64,000 nucleotides of DNA from RGIG3077 sp045541475 (GCA_045541475.1 JAZQJI010000027.1:1-64000), one strand, 5' to 3'; numbered from the stretch's first letter, positions 42,042-50,830 are shown. Notes: generated by a model from the letters alone, not told the origin. A program made the numbers and translations.

Positions 42042-42596
42042 TTAGATGCTCATGATTTCCTTTTCCTTAACGGAAACGGTCTTGTCTATTTCTGCACAGT
42101 ACTTATCGGTAAGCTTTTGTACATCTTCTTCACAATTCTTCATATCATCTTCTGTGATTTCAGAATTCTTTTTCATCGCCTTGAACTTGTCAATAGCATC
42201 TCTTCTGATGTTACGGATTGAAACTTTTGAATCTTCACCAAGCTTCTTGATCTGCTTTACAAGTTCCTTACGACGTTCTTCCGTAAGCTGCGGGAAAGTA
42301 AGTCTGATTACTTTACCATCATTATTAGGGGTGATGCCGATGTCGGATGCAAGGATGGCTTTTTCAATAGCTTTAAGCCCACTGGGATCATAGGGTTGAA
42401 TTACAAGAACTCTTGCTTCGGCAACAGATACCGCAGCCATTTGGTTTACAGGGGTGGGAGATCCGTAATAATCGGCATTGATTTTGTTAAGAACAGCAGG
42501 GTTTGCTCTGCCGGCTCTGATAGCTGCAAATTCGTTTTCAAGTGCATTGATGGTTTTGATCATTTTTTCTTCAGTATTTTTCTTTACTTGTTTCAT
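42042..42596 (-). CDS. frr: Ribosome recycling factor
   Basis: 184 aa from the ATG at 42596 (RBS AAAGGA); the longer frame to 42641 overlaps pyrH. Splits post-termination ribosomes with EF-G. Conserved 'FAAIRAGRANPAVLNKINAD', 'YYGSPTPVNQMAAVSVAEAR', 'IQPYDPSGLKAIEKAILASD' and 'RLTFPQLTEERRKELVKQIK' are present. Usual length. Confidence 0.97.
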   Translation of the reverse strand: MKQVKKNTEEKMIKTINALENEFAAIRAGRANPAVLNKINADYYGSPTPVNQMAAVSVAEARVLVIQPYDPSGLKAIEKAILASDIGITPNNDGKVIRLTFPQLTEERRKELVKQIKKLGEDSKVSIRNIRRDAIDKFKAMKKNSEITEDDMKNCEEDVQKLTDKYCAEIDKTVSVKEKEIMSI

Positions 42597-42630
42597 GATA
42601 TAAATTCCTTTCTGTCTTATAAAATTTGTA

Positions 42631-43338
42631 TTATACTTCAAGCAATGTTCCTATTTCTTTGCCCATAACAGCATCAAAAATATTATCGGGTCTGTTAAGG
42701 TCAAAAACGATAATCGGTATGTTGTTATCTCTGCAAAGTGCAGCGGATGTTGCATCCATTACTGTAAGACCCTTTACGAGCATTTCAGTATAAGTAAGCT
42801 TTGAATATTTAATAGCATCATCATATTTATTAGGGTCTTTATCGTAAACTCCATCAACCATAGTTGCCTTAAGCAGAACATCTGCTTCAATTTCTGCAGC
42901 ACGCAACGCTGATGCAGTATCGGTTGAGAAGAACGGGTTGCCCGTGCCGCAACCGAATATAACAACTCTACCTTTTTGCAAGTGACGCATTGCTCTGTTT
43001 CTGATATATGGTTCGGCAACTTGTTGCATACTGATAGCTGTCTGAACTCTTACAACGACACCGAGAGCTTCAAGAACGTCTGCGACAGCTAAAGCATTCA
43101 TAGCTGTTGCAAGCATACCAATATGGTCTGCTCTTGTTCTGTCCATTCCGCCGCTTGATCTTCCGCGCCAGAAGTTTCCGCCACCTACAACTATACCGAT
43201 TTCTACACCGGCATCAGCACATTTTTTGATACTTTTACAAATCTCGGTGATAACATTGTAGTCAAGACCTACCTTTTTCTCACCTGCAAGAGCTTCACCG
43301 CTCAGTTTCAAGAGAATTCTTTTGTACTTGGGTTCCAT
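42631..43338 (-). CDS. pyrH: UMP kinase
   Basis: 235 aa; RBS AAGGAGTG. Phosphorylates UMP to UDP; amino-acid-kinase fold hexamer. 'ILLKLSGEALAGEKKVGLDY', 'GIVVGGGNFWRGRSSGGMDR', 'VVIFGCGTGNPFFSTDTASA' and 'VMDATSAALCRDNNIPIIVF' are family motifs. First gene of the pyrH-frr-uppS-cdsA-dxr-rseP-ispG-polC run. rpsB-tsf, which often precede it, are absent here. Confidence 0.97.
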   Translation of the reverse strand: MEPKYKRILLKLSGEALAGEKKVGLDYNVITEICKSIKKCADAGVEIGIVVGGGNFWRGRSSGGMDRTRADHIGMLATAMNALAVADVLEALGVVVRVQTAISMQQVAEPYIRNRAMRHLQKGRVVIFGCGTGNPFFSTDTASALRAAEIEADVLLKATMVDGVYDKDPNKYDDAIKYSKLTYTEMLVKGLTVMDATSAALCRDNNIPIIVFDLNRPDNIFDAVMGKEIGTLLEV

Positions 43339-43401
43339 GGTTTTTTCACTCCTTGAATATGTTTAATACCTTGTATAACATTACAAATTTCAATTGATAC
43401 T

Positions 43402-43430
43402 ATTATACTACAAATTGCTGAAAAAGTAAA
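43402..43430 (-). promoter_or_regulatory. Promoter upstream of pyrH
   Basis: Minus strand: TTTACT (43430-43425), 17-bp spacer, TATAAT (43407-43402), about 64 bp before the pyrH start. Probably drives the whole pyrH-polC run. Confidence 0.65.
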
Positions 43431-43474
43431 GCGTTTTTTTATCAAATTTGCAAATGAAAATAAGCTTTGTATAC

Positions 43475-43513
43475 AAATAAGCATCTTAAGTGAATTTCTT
43501 AAGATGCTTATTT
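43475..43513 (-). terminator. Terminator after the GNAT gene
   Basis: 16-bp perfect stem AAATAAGCATCTTAAG / CTTAAGATGCTTATTT with a 7-nt loop, four bases after the GNAT stop. The T-run is formed by the stem end. Confidence 0.8.
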
Positions 43514-43516
43514 GTT

Positions 43517-43957
43517 TTATGTGTCAATTCTAATCATTTCTGTGATTGTTTTATTGCGGTAGATTAAATCTTCACGCTTGGTAAAACCGATTTTTTCCCA
43601 AAATGTATTTCCGTTTTGGTTTTTTTCAAAAACTACTAACGCAACCTTGTTAATTCCGTTGTTTTTTAAAGCAATGATAGTGTTATTTACAAGTGCAGAA
43701 GCAATACCTTGGTTTCTGAATTCAGGTTTTACAGCTGTATGATATATATATCCTCTTCTTCCATCATTGCCTGCAATAATAACGCCAACTATTTCATTGT
43801 TATATTGTGCCACAAAACAGGTATCGGGGTTGCGCTTTAAAAACCTTTCAATGCCTTCCTTTGAGTCGTCAAGATTGTTAAGTCCCATACCTTTACATGA
43901 AAGCCAAAGTGCGTAAACACTGTCATAATCAGAAATCTCCATTTGCCTTATGTTCAT
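43517..43957 (-). CDS. GNAT-family N-acetyltransferase
   Basis: 146 aa from the ATG at 43957 with AAGGTG upstream. Acetyl-CoA-dependent acetyltransferase of unknown acceptor. GNAT core: 'CFVAQYNNEIVGVIIAGND', 'GYIYHTAVKPEFRNQGIASA' (acetyl-CoA-binding R-x-x-G-x-A loop), 'KVALVVFEKNQNGNTFWEKI'. It resembles the YpeA subgroup. 30 bp after prfB on the same strand, so probably co-transcribed; acetylation of a ribosomal or release factor is a possibility but not shown. Confidence 0.88.
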   Translation of the reverse strand: MNIRQMEISDYDSVYALWLSCKGMGLNNLDDSKEGIERFLKRNPDTCFVAQYNNEIVGVIIAGNDGRRGYIYHTAVKPEFRNQGIASALVNNTIIALKNNGINKVALVVFEKNQNGNTFWEKIGFTKREDLIYRNKTITEMIRIDT

Positions 43958-43987
43958 TAAAATCACCTTATAGACAGTTGATGAACG

Positions 43988-45109
43988 TTATTGCTTATCG
44001 ATTTTTCCATGCGCGAGATTTTTGAGATATTCATTGATAAATCCGTCGATATCGCCATCCATTACAGCGTTGATATTTCCGTTTTCAAAGCCTGTTCTGT
44101 GATCTTTTGCGAGAGTATAAGGCATGAATACATAGGAACGTATCTGTGCTCCCCATGCAATTTCTTTCTGCACGCCTTTGATATCATCAATTTTTTCGAG
44201 ATGTTCACGTTCTTTGATTTCGATTAGCTTTGATTTGAGCATCTTCATAGCATAATCCCTGTTCTGAAACTGACTGCGCTGTGTCTGGCAAGCAACAACA
44301 ATACCTGTCGGCAGATGAGTAAGTCTTACAGCAGAAGACGTTTTGTTGATGTGCTGACCGCCTGCACCGCTGGAACGGAAAACATCCATTTTGATATCTT
44401 CTGGACGAATTTCGATATCAAGGCTATCGTCAATTTCAGGCATAACTTCAAGTGCAGCAAAAGATGTATGTCTTCTGCCTGATGAGTCAAACGGAGAAAC
44501 ACGTACAAGACGGTGTACACCTGATTCGGATTTCATATATCCGTAAGCGTTTTCGCCTTCAATCAAAATAGAAGCGCTTTTTAGTCCGGCTTCATCACCG
44601 TCGAGATAATCAAGCAAAGTTACTTTAAAACTGTGTCGTTCAGCCCAACGATTATACATACGATAAAGCATTTCTGCCCAATCTTGAGCTTCGGTGCCAC
44701 CGGCTCCTGCGTGGAAAGTTAAAATAGCATTTTTTGTATCATATTCTCCGGAAAGCAAAGTCGAAAGCTTCATTTCGTCAAGCGTTTTCATAAATGTGTC
44801 AGCTTCAGAGTTGACATCATCATCAGCTTCTTCGTTGCCTTCTTCCATAGAAAGTTCGATTAAAGTAAGTGTGTCTTCAAGCATTTCGTTAAGCTTATCA
44901 AATTTAGCTATTTTATTTTCAATCGCTTTGGAACGCTGCAGAACCTTCTGAGAATTTTCGAGGTCGTCCCAAAAATCTGCTTTTGAGATTTGTTCCTGTA
45001 ATTCTGCATGTTCTTTTTTGTCTGCATCAAGGTTTAAAACATCGTAAAGTTCTCTAAGCTGCGGGCGGCAGTTTTCAAGAGAAATTCTTAGTTCATCAAG
45101 AAGTATCAT
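43988..45109 (-). CDS. prfB: Peptide chain release factor 2
   Basis: 373 aa, read in one frame from ATG to stop; the programmed +1 frameshift found in most prfB genes near codon 25 is absent ('ELYDVLNLDADKKEH' is continuous). Recognises UGA and UAA stop codons: tripeptide anticodon SPF in 'VRVSPFDSSGRRHTSFAA', and the peptidyl-hydrolysis loop 'RSSGAGGQHINKTSSAVRL' with GGQ. RBS GAAAGGTG at loose spacing. Length is typical of RF2. Confidence 0.97.
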   Translation of the reverse strand: MILLDELRISLENCRPQLRELYDVLNLDADKKEHAELQEQISKADFWDDLENSQKVLQRSKAIENKIAKFDKLNEMLEDTLTLIELSMEEGNEEADDDVNSEADTFMKTLDEMKLSTLLSGEYDTKNAILTFHAGAGGTEAQDWAEMLYRMYNRWAERHSFKVTLLDYLDGDEAGLKSASILIEGENAYGYMKSESGVHRLVRVSPFDSSGRRHTSFAALEVMPEIDDSLDIEIRPEDIKMDVFRSSGAGGQHINKTSSAVRLTHLPTGIVVACQTQRSQFQNRDYAMKMLKSKLIEIKEREHLEKIDDIKGVQKEIAWGAQIRSYVFMPYTLAKDHRTGFENGNINAVMDGDIDGFINEYLKNLAHGKIDKQ

Positions 45110-45145
45110 AGTAAATTAATCACCTTTCAAAATTCATGCTAATAT

Positions 45146-45174
45146 ATTATAACTTATTTTTCCGAAATTTGCAA
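45146..45174 (-). promoter_or_regulatory. Promoter of prfB
   Basis: Minus strand: TTGCAA (45174-45169), 17-bp spacer, TATAAT (45151-45146), 37 bp upstream of the start codon. Confidence 0.65.
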
Positions 45175-45191
45175 ATTTTTTTTCAAAATAC

Positions 45192-45220
45192 TTTAAAAAT
45201 ACAAAATTATGTGTTATACT
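45192..45220 (+). promoter_or_regulatory. Promoter of the zinc-binding membrane protein gene
   Basis: TTTAAA (45192-45197), 17-bp spacer, TATACT (45215-45220), divergent from and close to the prfB promoter. Confidence 0.55.
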
Positions 45221-45297
45221 ATATTCATGGTACAGAAAAAATAGATAAATTGTGCCTAAAAAGGATACTATAAAACGAACTAAGCGGAGGAATTGCA

Positions 45298-46272
45298 ATG
45301 TCGAGATACATTGGCAAAAAATGTGTTATTTGCGATAAGGCTTTTAACAATTCTGATGATATTGTTGTCTGCCCCGATTGTGGTACGCCTTATCATCGTA
45401 ATTGCTATAATGCAGCTGGAAAATGTGTTGCAGATGGCTTGCATGAAAAAGGATTAAGCTGGCACGAATTTCAAGTTGAAACAGGCAAAATCGTAGTTTG
45501 CAAATATTGCTCACACGAAAATACTCCTGATAGCCTCTTTTGCGAAAAATGCGGTAAACCTACGCGAATGCAGGAAAAAGTTTTGGACCAGCCTGTTAAT
45601 AGTACAAACAAAACTTTTGTTGTAATTAACGGTCAAAATGTTCCTGCTGAATTTGCTTTTATGTTTGATGAATATTGCGGCATTTCTCCCGAAGAAGAAT
45701 TCGAAGGAGTAAAACTTAAAGAAATTGCCGATTTTGTCGGCCCGAATAAGCGTTATTATCTCCCGATTTTTAAAATCATGAAAGATAATAACAAAAAATT
45801 CAGTTTTAACCTGCCTGCCATTGTTTTTCCGCACTATTATTTTGCGTACAGAAAAATGTATCTGCCAATGTTTTTTGCCTTGCTAAGCTCTGTCTTACTT
45901 GAAATTAATATGCAATTTGAGTATATAAAAGACAGTTCAACATTGATTTACAAACTTATTTCACACAATCCAAAATTGCTTGAAACACTGCTTAATTTCA
46001 GCAACTCAGACGCTTATACTTATATCAGTGGTCTTGTTTTTTACAGTGGTCTTGTTCTTTCGGTTTTATTTGCTTGTTTTTCAAATTGGATGTATTACAG
46101 ACATTGCATAAGAAAAATTAAGAAAATTAAAAATACAAAAGCAGATGATAAAACTAAAGTTAAGTTTATAAAAAAGCGCGGCGGAACAACTTACATCGGA
46201 TTGCTGCTTGCTTTCTTGTGTCTCATGCCGTTTCTTGCATTATCTATTGCAGAAAGCTTAAGATTGATGTAG
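45298..46272 (+). CDS. Membrane protein with prokaryotic RING-like finger and zinc ribbon (DUF2628-like)
   Basis: 324 aa; RBS GCGGAGG. N-terminal Cys/His cluster 'CVICDKAFNNSDDIVVCPDC' then 'GTPYHRNCY' (residues 10-39) has the spacing of the prokaryotic RING finger family. A second zinc ribbon is 'CKYCSHENTPDSLFCEKCGK' (about 65-85). After a linker, residues about 170-310 hold three to four membrane segments ('LPMFFALLSSVLLEI', 'YISGLVFYSGLVLSVLFACF', 'YIGLLLAFLCLMPFLALSI'), matching DUF2628-type proteins. The zinc domains probably face the cytoplasm. Role unknown. 48 bp upstream of galU on the same strand. Confidence 0.8.
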   Translation: MSRYIGKKCVICDKAFNNSDDIVVCPDCGTPYHRNCYNAAGKCVADGLHEKGLSWHEFQVETGKIVVCKYCSHENTPDSLFCEKCGKPTRMQEKVLDQPVNSTNKTFVVINGQNVPAEFAFMFDEYCGISPEEEFEGVKLKEIADFVGPNKRYYLPIFKIMKDNNKKFSFNLPAIVFPHYYFAYRKMYLPMFFALLSSVLLEINMQFEYIKDSSTLIYKLISHNPKLLETLLNFSNSDAYTYISGLVFYSGLVLSVLFACFSNWMYYRHCIRKIKKIKNTKADDKTKVKFIKKRGGTTYIGLLLAFLCLMPFLALSIAESLRLM

Positions 46273-46320
46273 CGCTTTACTTGAAATAAGTCAGAATTTA
46301 CAATAAAGGGATGTTTCGTT

Positions 46321-47199
46321 ATGAAAATTAAAAAAGCAGTAATACCTGCCGCCGGTCTTGGTACGCGTGTCTTGCCCGTTACCAAAGCAATGCCTAAAGA
46401 AATGATTAATATTGTTGATAAGCCTGCCATTCAATATATTGTTGAAGAAGCTGCAAGAAGCGGTATTGAAGATATATTGATTGTTTTAAGCAGAGGGAAA
46501 AGTGTTGTTGAAGATCACTTTGATCGCTCTCCTGAACTTGAAAATCAACTGATAAAAGGTGGAGATGCAAAAAAAGCATTTCTTGATGAAGTTTTGAAGG
46601 TTTCTGAACTTGCAAATATCACTTTCATCAGACAAAAGGAACAAAAAGGGCTTGGACACGCTGTTTTGCAAGCAAAAAGCTTTGTTGGTAATGAACCTTT
46701 TGCAGTTCTTTATGGAGATGATGTTATTATTGGTGAGGATCCTTGTTGCGCTCAGTTGTGCCGTGCTTATGAAGATTTCGGCATGGGCTGCGTTGGCATT
46801 AAAGAAGTAACACCTCAACAGATACTAAGCTATTCTTCTATGAAGGTAACACCATTAAAGGATAATTTATACACAATTGATGATATGATTGAAAAACCTA
46901 AAACGATTGAACAGGCTTTTTCATTGTATTCAATTCTTGGCAGATGTGTATTGCCGCCGCAAATTTTCGATATTCTTGAAAACTTGAAACCAGGTGCAGG
47001 TGGTGAAATACAGTTGACCGATGCTATGAAAACTATTGCACAAAACGGCGGAATGGTTGGTGTTGACTTTACCGGAAAACGCTATGATATGGGAAACAAA
47101 CTTGGAATTTTGCAAGCAAATGTTGAGGTGGGTCTTAAGCATGCGGAATTTGGCGAACAGTTCAAACAGTATTTAAAAGATTTAGTCAGCACTTTGTAA
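46321..47199 (+). CDS. galU: UTP-glucose-1-phosphate uridylyltransferase
   Basis: 292 aa; RBS AAAGGGATG. Makes UDP-glucose for glycolipids, teichoic acids and surface polysaccharide. 'AVIPAAGLGTRVLPVTKAMP' with 'KEMINIVDKPAIQYIVEEA' (nucleotide-binding loop), 'VLYGDDVIIGEDPC', 'MIEKPKT', 'LGRCVLPPQIFDIL', 'GGEIQLTDAMKTI' and 'YDMGNKLGILQANVEVGL' are complete. UDP-glucose could supply glycolipid anchors for the LTA-synthase-like protein in this window (inference). Confidence 0.97.
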   Translation: MKIKKAVIPAAGLGTRVLPVTKAMPKEMINIVDKPAIQYIVEEAARSGIEDILIVLSRGKSVVEDHFDRSPELENQLIKGGDAKKAFLDEVLKVSELANITFIRQKEQKGLGHAVLQAKSFVGNEPFAVLYGDDVIIGEDPCCAQLCRAYEDFGMGCVGIKEVTPQQILSYSSMKVTPLKDNLYTIDDMIEKPKTIEQAFSLYSILGRCVLPPQIFDILENLKPGAGGEIQLTDAMKTIAQNGGMVGVDFTGKRYDMGNKLGILQANVEVGLKHAEFGEQFKQYLKDLVSTL

Positions 47200-47221
47200 A
47201 TTTTATTTATACCATAAAAAT

Positions 47222-47252
47222 AATCCCGAAGAAATCAAATTTCTTCGGGATT
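47222..47252 (+). terminator. Bidirectional terminator between galU and carB
   Basis: AATCCCGAAGAAAT / ATTTCTTCGGGATT 14-bp stem with a 3-nt loop, in the convergent gap. T-rich on the plus side (TGTTATTTT); minus side TATTTTTAT. Confidence 0.85.
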
Positions 47253-47270
47253 GTTATTTTATAATAGTTT

Positions 47271-50200
47271 TCAGATAATAGCTTTATGGAATTCCTGCAA
47301 CGACTTAACTTCAAGTGATTTGTTGATGTGGACAGCCTGAATACCTGCAACGCTTGCTTTAGCAGCAGCCATTGTTGTGATGTAAGGTATCTTAAATTTA
47401 ATAGCAGTTTTTCTGATATAACTGTCATCATGTGAGCTTGTTTTGCTCGAAGGTGTATTGATGATAAGATCGATTTCGCCGTTCATCATCTTATCAGTTA
47501 CATTGGGTCTGCCTTCGTAAAGCTTGTTTACTCTTGTAGCGGGTATACCTGCTTTGTAAAGTTGGTCGTAAGTTCCGCCTGTTGCAATCAAATCAAATCC
47601 AAGTTCGTAGAAACCTCTTGCAATTTCGTTAAGCTCTGCCTTGTCTTGATCACATACGCTGATAAATACAGTACCGCCGATAGGAAGAACTGTTTGAGTA
47701 GCTTCAGTAGCTTTATAAAGCGCTTCGCCAAATCTGTTGGAGATGCCAAGCACTTCGCCTGTTGAACGCATTTCAGGTCCAAGAAGAGGGTCAACCTCGG
47801 GGAACATATTGAAGGGGAATACAGCTTCCTTAACGCCGTGATGAGGAATAAATCTATCCTTAAGCTCAGGCACGGGAGATGTTCTGCCTGTAAGGTGGCA
47901 AGTCATTATATCGGTTGCAATCTGAACCATGTTGATATTGCAAACCTTTGAAACAAGCGGAACGGTACGAGAAGCGCGAGGGTTAGCTTCGAGAACGTAT
48001 ACTGTATCGCCTTCAATAGCGTACTGCATATTCATAAGACCGCAAACATTCATTTCAACAGCAATTTTGCGAGTGTAATCCTTAATTGTATCAACAATCT
48101 TCTGAGAAAGGTTAAGAGAGGGGAGAATGCAAGCAGAGTCGCCGGAGTGAACACCTGCAAGCTCTATGTGCTCCATAACAGCAGGTACGTAGCAGTTTGT
48201 ACCATCGGAAATAGCATCAGCTTCACATTCAGTAGCGTGATTTAAAAATCTATCGATAAGGATAGGTCTGTCAGGTGTTACACCAACTGCAGCGGACATA
48301 TAAACACGCATCATATCGTCATCGTGTACAATTTCCATGCCTCTGCCGCCAAGCACGTATGAAGGACGTACCATTACGGGATAACCGATACTATTAGCGA
48401 TTTCAAGCGCTTCATCAACGGTAACTGCCATTCCTGATTCGGGCATGGGAATGCCGAGTTTGTCCATCATTGCACGGAAATGATCTCTGTCTTCAGCAAG
48501 GTCAATAGTTTCGGGTGTAGTGCCGAGGATATTTACACCGTTCTTCTTAAGTGCCGCTGCAAGATTAAGAGGTGTTTGTCCACCAAATTGTGCGATAACG
48601 CCAACGGGTTTTTCTTTTTCGTGAATACTGAGTACATCTTCAAGAGTAAGGGGTTCAAAATAAAGTCTGTCAGATGTATCGTAGTCGGTTGATACTGTTT
48701 CAGGGTTGCAGTTTACTATTATTGTTTCAAATCCGAGTTTTTTGAGCGCAAGTGCAGCATGTACGCAACAATAGTCAAATTCAATACCCTGGCCGATTCT
48801 GTTAGGTCCTCCGCCGAGAATCATAATTTTCGGCTTGTCGCTTGAAACATCAGTTTTATCTTCAATATTGTAGGTTGAGTAGTAGTATGCAGCATCCTGT
48901 GTTCCGCTTACATGAATTTTATCCCATGCTTCTGTGATGCCGTTTGCAATTCTTGCGTTGCGGATATCTTCTTCGGGAACATTGAGGATACGATGCAGAT
49001 ATCTATCTGAAAAACCATTGCATTTAGCGTTCTTCAAGGTCTGAGCATCAGGTACGCTTCCTTTAAAATCTTCAACGAGAGCAATTTCTTCTTGCAAAAT
49101 TTCCTGCATCTGCTCTACAAAATATCTCTTGATCTTGGTTAATTCGCAAAGTTCTTCAACTGTTGCACCTTTTCTAAGAGCTTCATACATGATGAACTGA
49201 CGTTCGCTTGAAGGATAAACAAGCTTTGCAAGTAAATCTTCTTTAGAGAGTGCAGCGAAATTCTTTCTGTATCCAAGTCCATAACAGCTCTGTTCAAGAC
49301 TGCGGATAGCCTTCTGAAAAGCTTCCTTATAATTTTTACCAATGCTCATTACCTCGCCAACAGCGCGCATTTGTGTACCGAGTTTGTCTTCAGCACCTTT
49401 GAATTTTTCAAAAGCCCATCTTGCAAACTTGATTACTACATAATCGCCACCGGGCACATATTTGTCAAGTGTTCCGTGAACACCGCAAGGAATTTCATCG
49501 AGAGTAAGACCGCATGCAAGCATTGCTGAAACAAGAGCAATCGGAAATCCGGTAGCCTTAGATGCAAGAGCGGACGAACGAGAGGTTCTGGGATTGATTT
49601 CAATTACAACAATTCTATCGGAAACAGGGTCGTGTGCAAACTGGCAGTTACATCCGCCGATAACGTCAATTGCCTCAATAATTTTGTATGAAGCATCCTG
49701 AAGTTTGTCCTGCAATTCTTGTGAAATTGTGAGCATGGGAGCTGAACAGAATGAGTCACCCGTGTGAACACCGATAGGATCGATATTTTCGATAAAGCAA
49801 ACAGTGATTTTGTTGTTTTTAGCATCTCTTACAACTTCAAGTTCTAATTCTTCCCAACCGCTGATGCATTCTTCAACAAGCACCTGGCCAACAAGACTTG
49901 CCTGCAAACCTCTTGCACAAACAACCTTAAGTTCTTCTACGTTATAAACAATACCGCCGCCTGTACCGCCCATTGTATATGCGGGACGGAGTACTACGGG
50001 ATATCCGAGTTCTTCAGCTATTGAAAGTGCTTCGTCAACGGAATATGCAACCTGGCTGCGTGCCATTTCGATTCCGAGCGAGTCCATTGTGTTTTTAAAC
50101 TCAATTCTGTCTTCGCCACGTTCAATAGCATCAACCTGGATACCTATTACTTTTACATTGTATTTATCAAGCACGCCTTTTTCAGCAAGTTCTGAGCAAA

Positions 50201-50492
50201 GATTAAGACCTGACTGTCCGCCCAGGTTTGGCAATAGCGCATCAGGGCGTTCTTTTGCAATAATCTGCTCAAGACGATGTGCGTTCAAAGGTTCAATATA
50301 AGTTATGTCTGCTACATCCGGGTCTGTCATGATAGTAGCAGGGTTTGAGTTGACAAGAACAATCTCATAACCGAGATTTTTGAGTGCCTTGCACGCCTGT
50401 GTTCCTGAATAGTCAAACTCACATGCCTGACCGATGATTATTGGGCCAGAACCGATAATCATTACTTTGTTTATGTCTTCTCTTTTTGGCAT
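47271..50492 (-). CDS. carB: Carbamoyl-phosphate synthase large subunit
   Basis: 1073 aa from the ATG at 50492 (RBS GAGGTG). Forms carbamoyl phosphate from bicarbonate, ATP and ammonia supplied by CarA, for pyrimidine and arginine synthesis. Two homologous ATP-grasp halves: 'IIIGQACEFDYSGTQACKAL' ... 'PAYTMGGTGGGIVYN' in the first and 'RIGQGIEFDYCCVHAALALK' ... 'PSYVLGGRGMEIVHD' in the second. A C-terminal MGS-like allosteric domain holds 'GFDLIATGGTYDQLYKAGIP'. carA is not adjacent, which is unusual. Single-gene unit with its own promoter and terminator. Confidence 0.98.
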   Translation of the reverse strand: MPKREDINKVMIIGSGPIIIGQACEFDYSGTQACKALKNLGYEIVLVNSNPATIMTDPDVADITYIEPLNAHRLEQIIAKERPDALLPNLGGQSGLNLCSELAEKGVLDKYNVKVIGIQVDAIERGEDRIEFKNTMDSLGIEMARSQVAYSVDEALSIAEELGYPVVLRPAYTMGGTGGGIVYNVEELKVVCARGLQASLVGQVLVEECISGWEELELEVVRDAKNNKITVCFIENIDPIGVHTGDSFCSAPMLTISQELQDKLQDASYKIIEAIDVIGGCNCQFAHDPVSDRIVVIEINPRTSRSSALASKATGFPIALVSAMLACGLTLDEIPCGVHGTLDKYVPGGDYVVIKFARWAFEKFKGAEDKLGTQMRAVGEVMSIGKNYKEAFQKAIRSLEQSCYGLGYRKNFAALSKEDLLAKLVYPSSERQFIMYEALRKGATVEELCELTKIKRYFVEQMQEILQEEIALVEDFKGSVPDAQTLKNAKCNGFSDRYLHRILNVPEEDIRNARIANGITEAWDKIHVSGTQDAAYYYSTYNIEDKTDVSSDKPKIMILGGGPNRIGQGIEFDYCCVHAALALKKLGFETIIVNCNPETVSTDYDTSDRLYFEPLTLEDVLSIHEKEKPVGVIAQFGGQTPLNLAAALKKNGVNILGTTPETIDLAEDRDHFRAMMDKLGIPMPESGMAVTVDEALEIANSIGYPVMVRPSYVLGGRGMEIVHDDDMMRVYMSAAVGVTPDRPILIDRFLNHATECEADAISDGTNCYVPAVMEHIELAGVHSGDSACILPSLNLSQKIVDTIKDYTRKIAVEMNVCGLMNMQYAIEGDTVYVLEANPRASRTVPLVSKVCNINMVQIATDIMTCHLTGRTSPVPELKDRFIPHHGVKEAVFPFNMFPEVDPLLGPEMRSTGEVLGISNRFGEALYKATEATQTVLPIGGTVFISVCDQDKAELNEIARGFYELGFDLIATGGTYDQLYKAGIPATRVNKLYEGRPNVTDKMMNGEIDLIINTPSSKTSSHDDSYIRKTAIKFKIPYITTMAAAKASVAGIQAVHINKSLEVKSLQEFHKAII

Positions 50493-50518
50493 AAAGCAAC
50501 ACCTCATTTCAATCGTTT

Positions 50519-50548
50519 ATTATACCATATTCTCGACTTGAATTTCAA
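50519..50548 (-). promoter_or_regulatory. Promoter of carB
   Basis: Minus strand: TTGAAA (50548-50543), 18-bp spacer, TATAAT (50524-50519), only 27 bp before the start codon. The leader is too short for a pyrR-type attenuator. Confidence 0.65.
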
Positions 50549-50638
50549 GCGTTTGGCATAAAAATTAATAATTCTTTATTATTCGATTATTTTTCAAAAA
50601 TAATTAATTGAGCATTTTTAGTGTGCGCGCAAAAAATT

Positions 50639-50667
50639 AGCTGTCAAGAAAAAACAACTTGACAGCT
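50639..50667 (-). terminator. Terminator of the 30-aa peptide unit
   Basis: Minus-strand stem AGCTGTCAAG / CTTGACAGCT (10 bp, 9-nt T-rich loop) followed by AATTTTTT. It lies 8 bp beyond the stop codon of the short ORF. Confidence 0.85.
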
Positions 50668-50674
50668 TGAATTG

Positions 50675-50767
50675 TTAAATAATCGACTTAATGGAATAAT
50701 TGAAAAAAGAAAAAACACCGACAACGCTGATGGTGTATTTACAATTGCTGATATCAAACGTCATCAT
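50675..50767 (-). CDS. Putative 30-residue peptide (own promoter, RBS and terminator)
   Basis: 30 aa, starting MMTFDISNCKYTISVVGVFS and ending with Lys-Ser-Ile-Ile. The ATG at 50767 is preceded by AAAGGAAG at 8-nt spacing (a second ATG follows directly), and by a consensus promoter 35 bp upstream. A strong terminator follows the stop. The peptide has one Cys and a hydrophobic middle (about residues 13-23), so it may associate with the membrane. The coding DNA itself contains ACACC / GGTGT flanking a T-run, which could fold as a weak internal terminator. I do not recognise it. Alternatives are a regulatory RNA whose ORF is incidental, or a dual-function RNA. The complete set of expression signals around so small an ORF is the main evidence. 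Confidence 0.6.
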   Translation of the reverse strand: MMTFDISNCKYTISVVGVFSFFNYSIKSII

Positions 50768-50801
50768 AGTATTTACTTCCTTTCAATTTTCGTTTCAAGA
50801 T

Positions 50802-50830
50802 ATAATATCATATATTTTCGATCATGTCAA
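50802..50830 (-). promoter_or_regulatory. Consensus promoter of the 30-aa peptide unit
   Basis: Minus strand: TTGACA (50830-50825), 17-bp spacer, TATTAT (50807-50802). The rest of the gap to 51014 is AT-rich with long A and T runs and no other clear feature. Confidence 0.8.

Noticed and set aside
45030..45109. Programmed frameshift in prfB
   Set aside because: The reading frame is continuous from the ATG through the RF2 N-terminal domain; no in-frame UGA is present.
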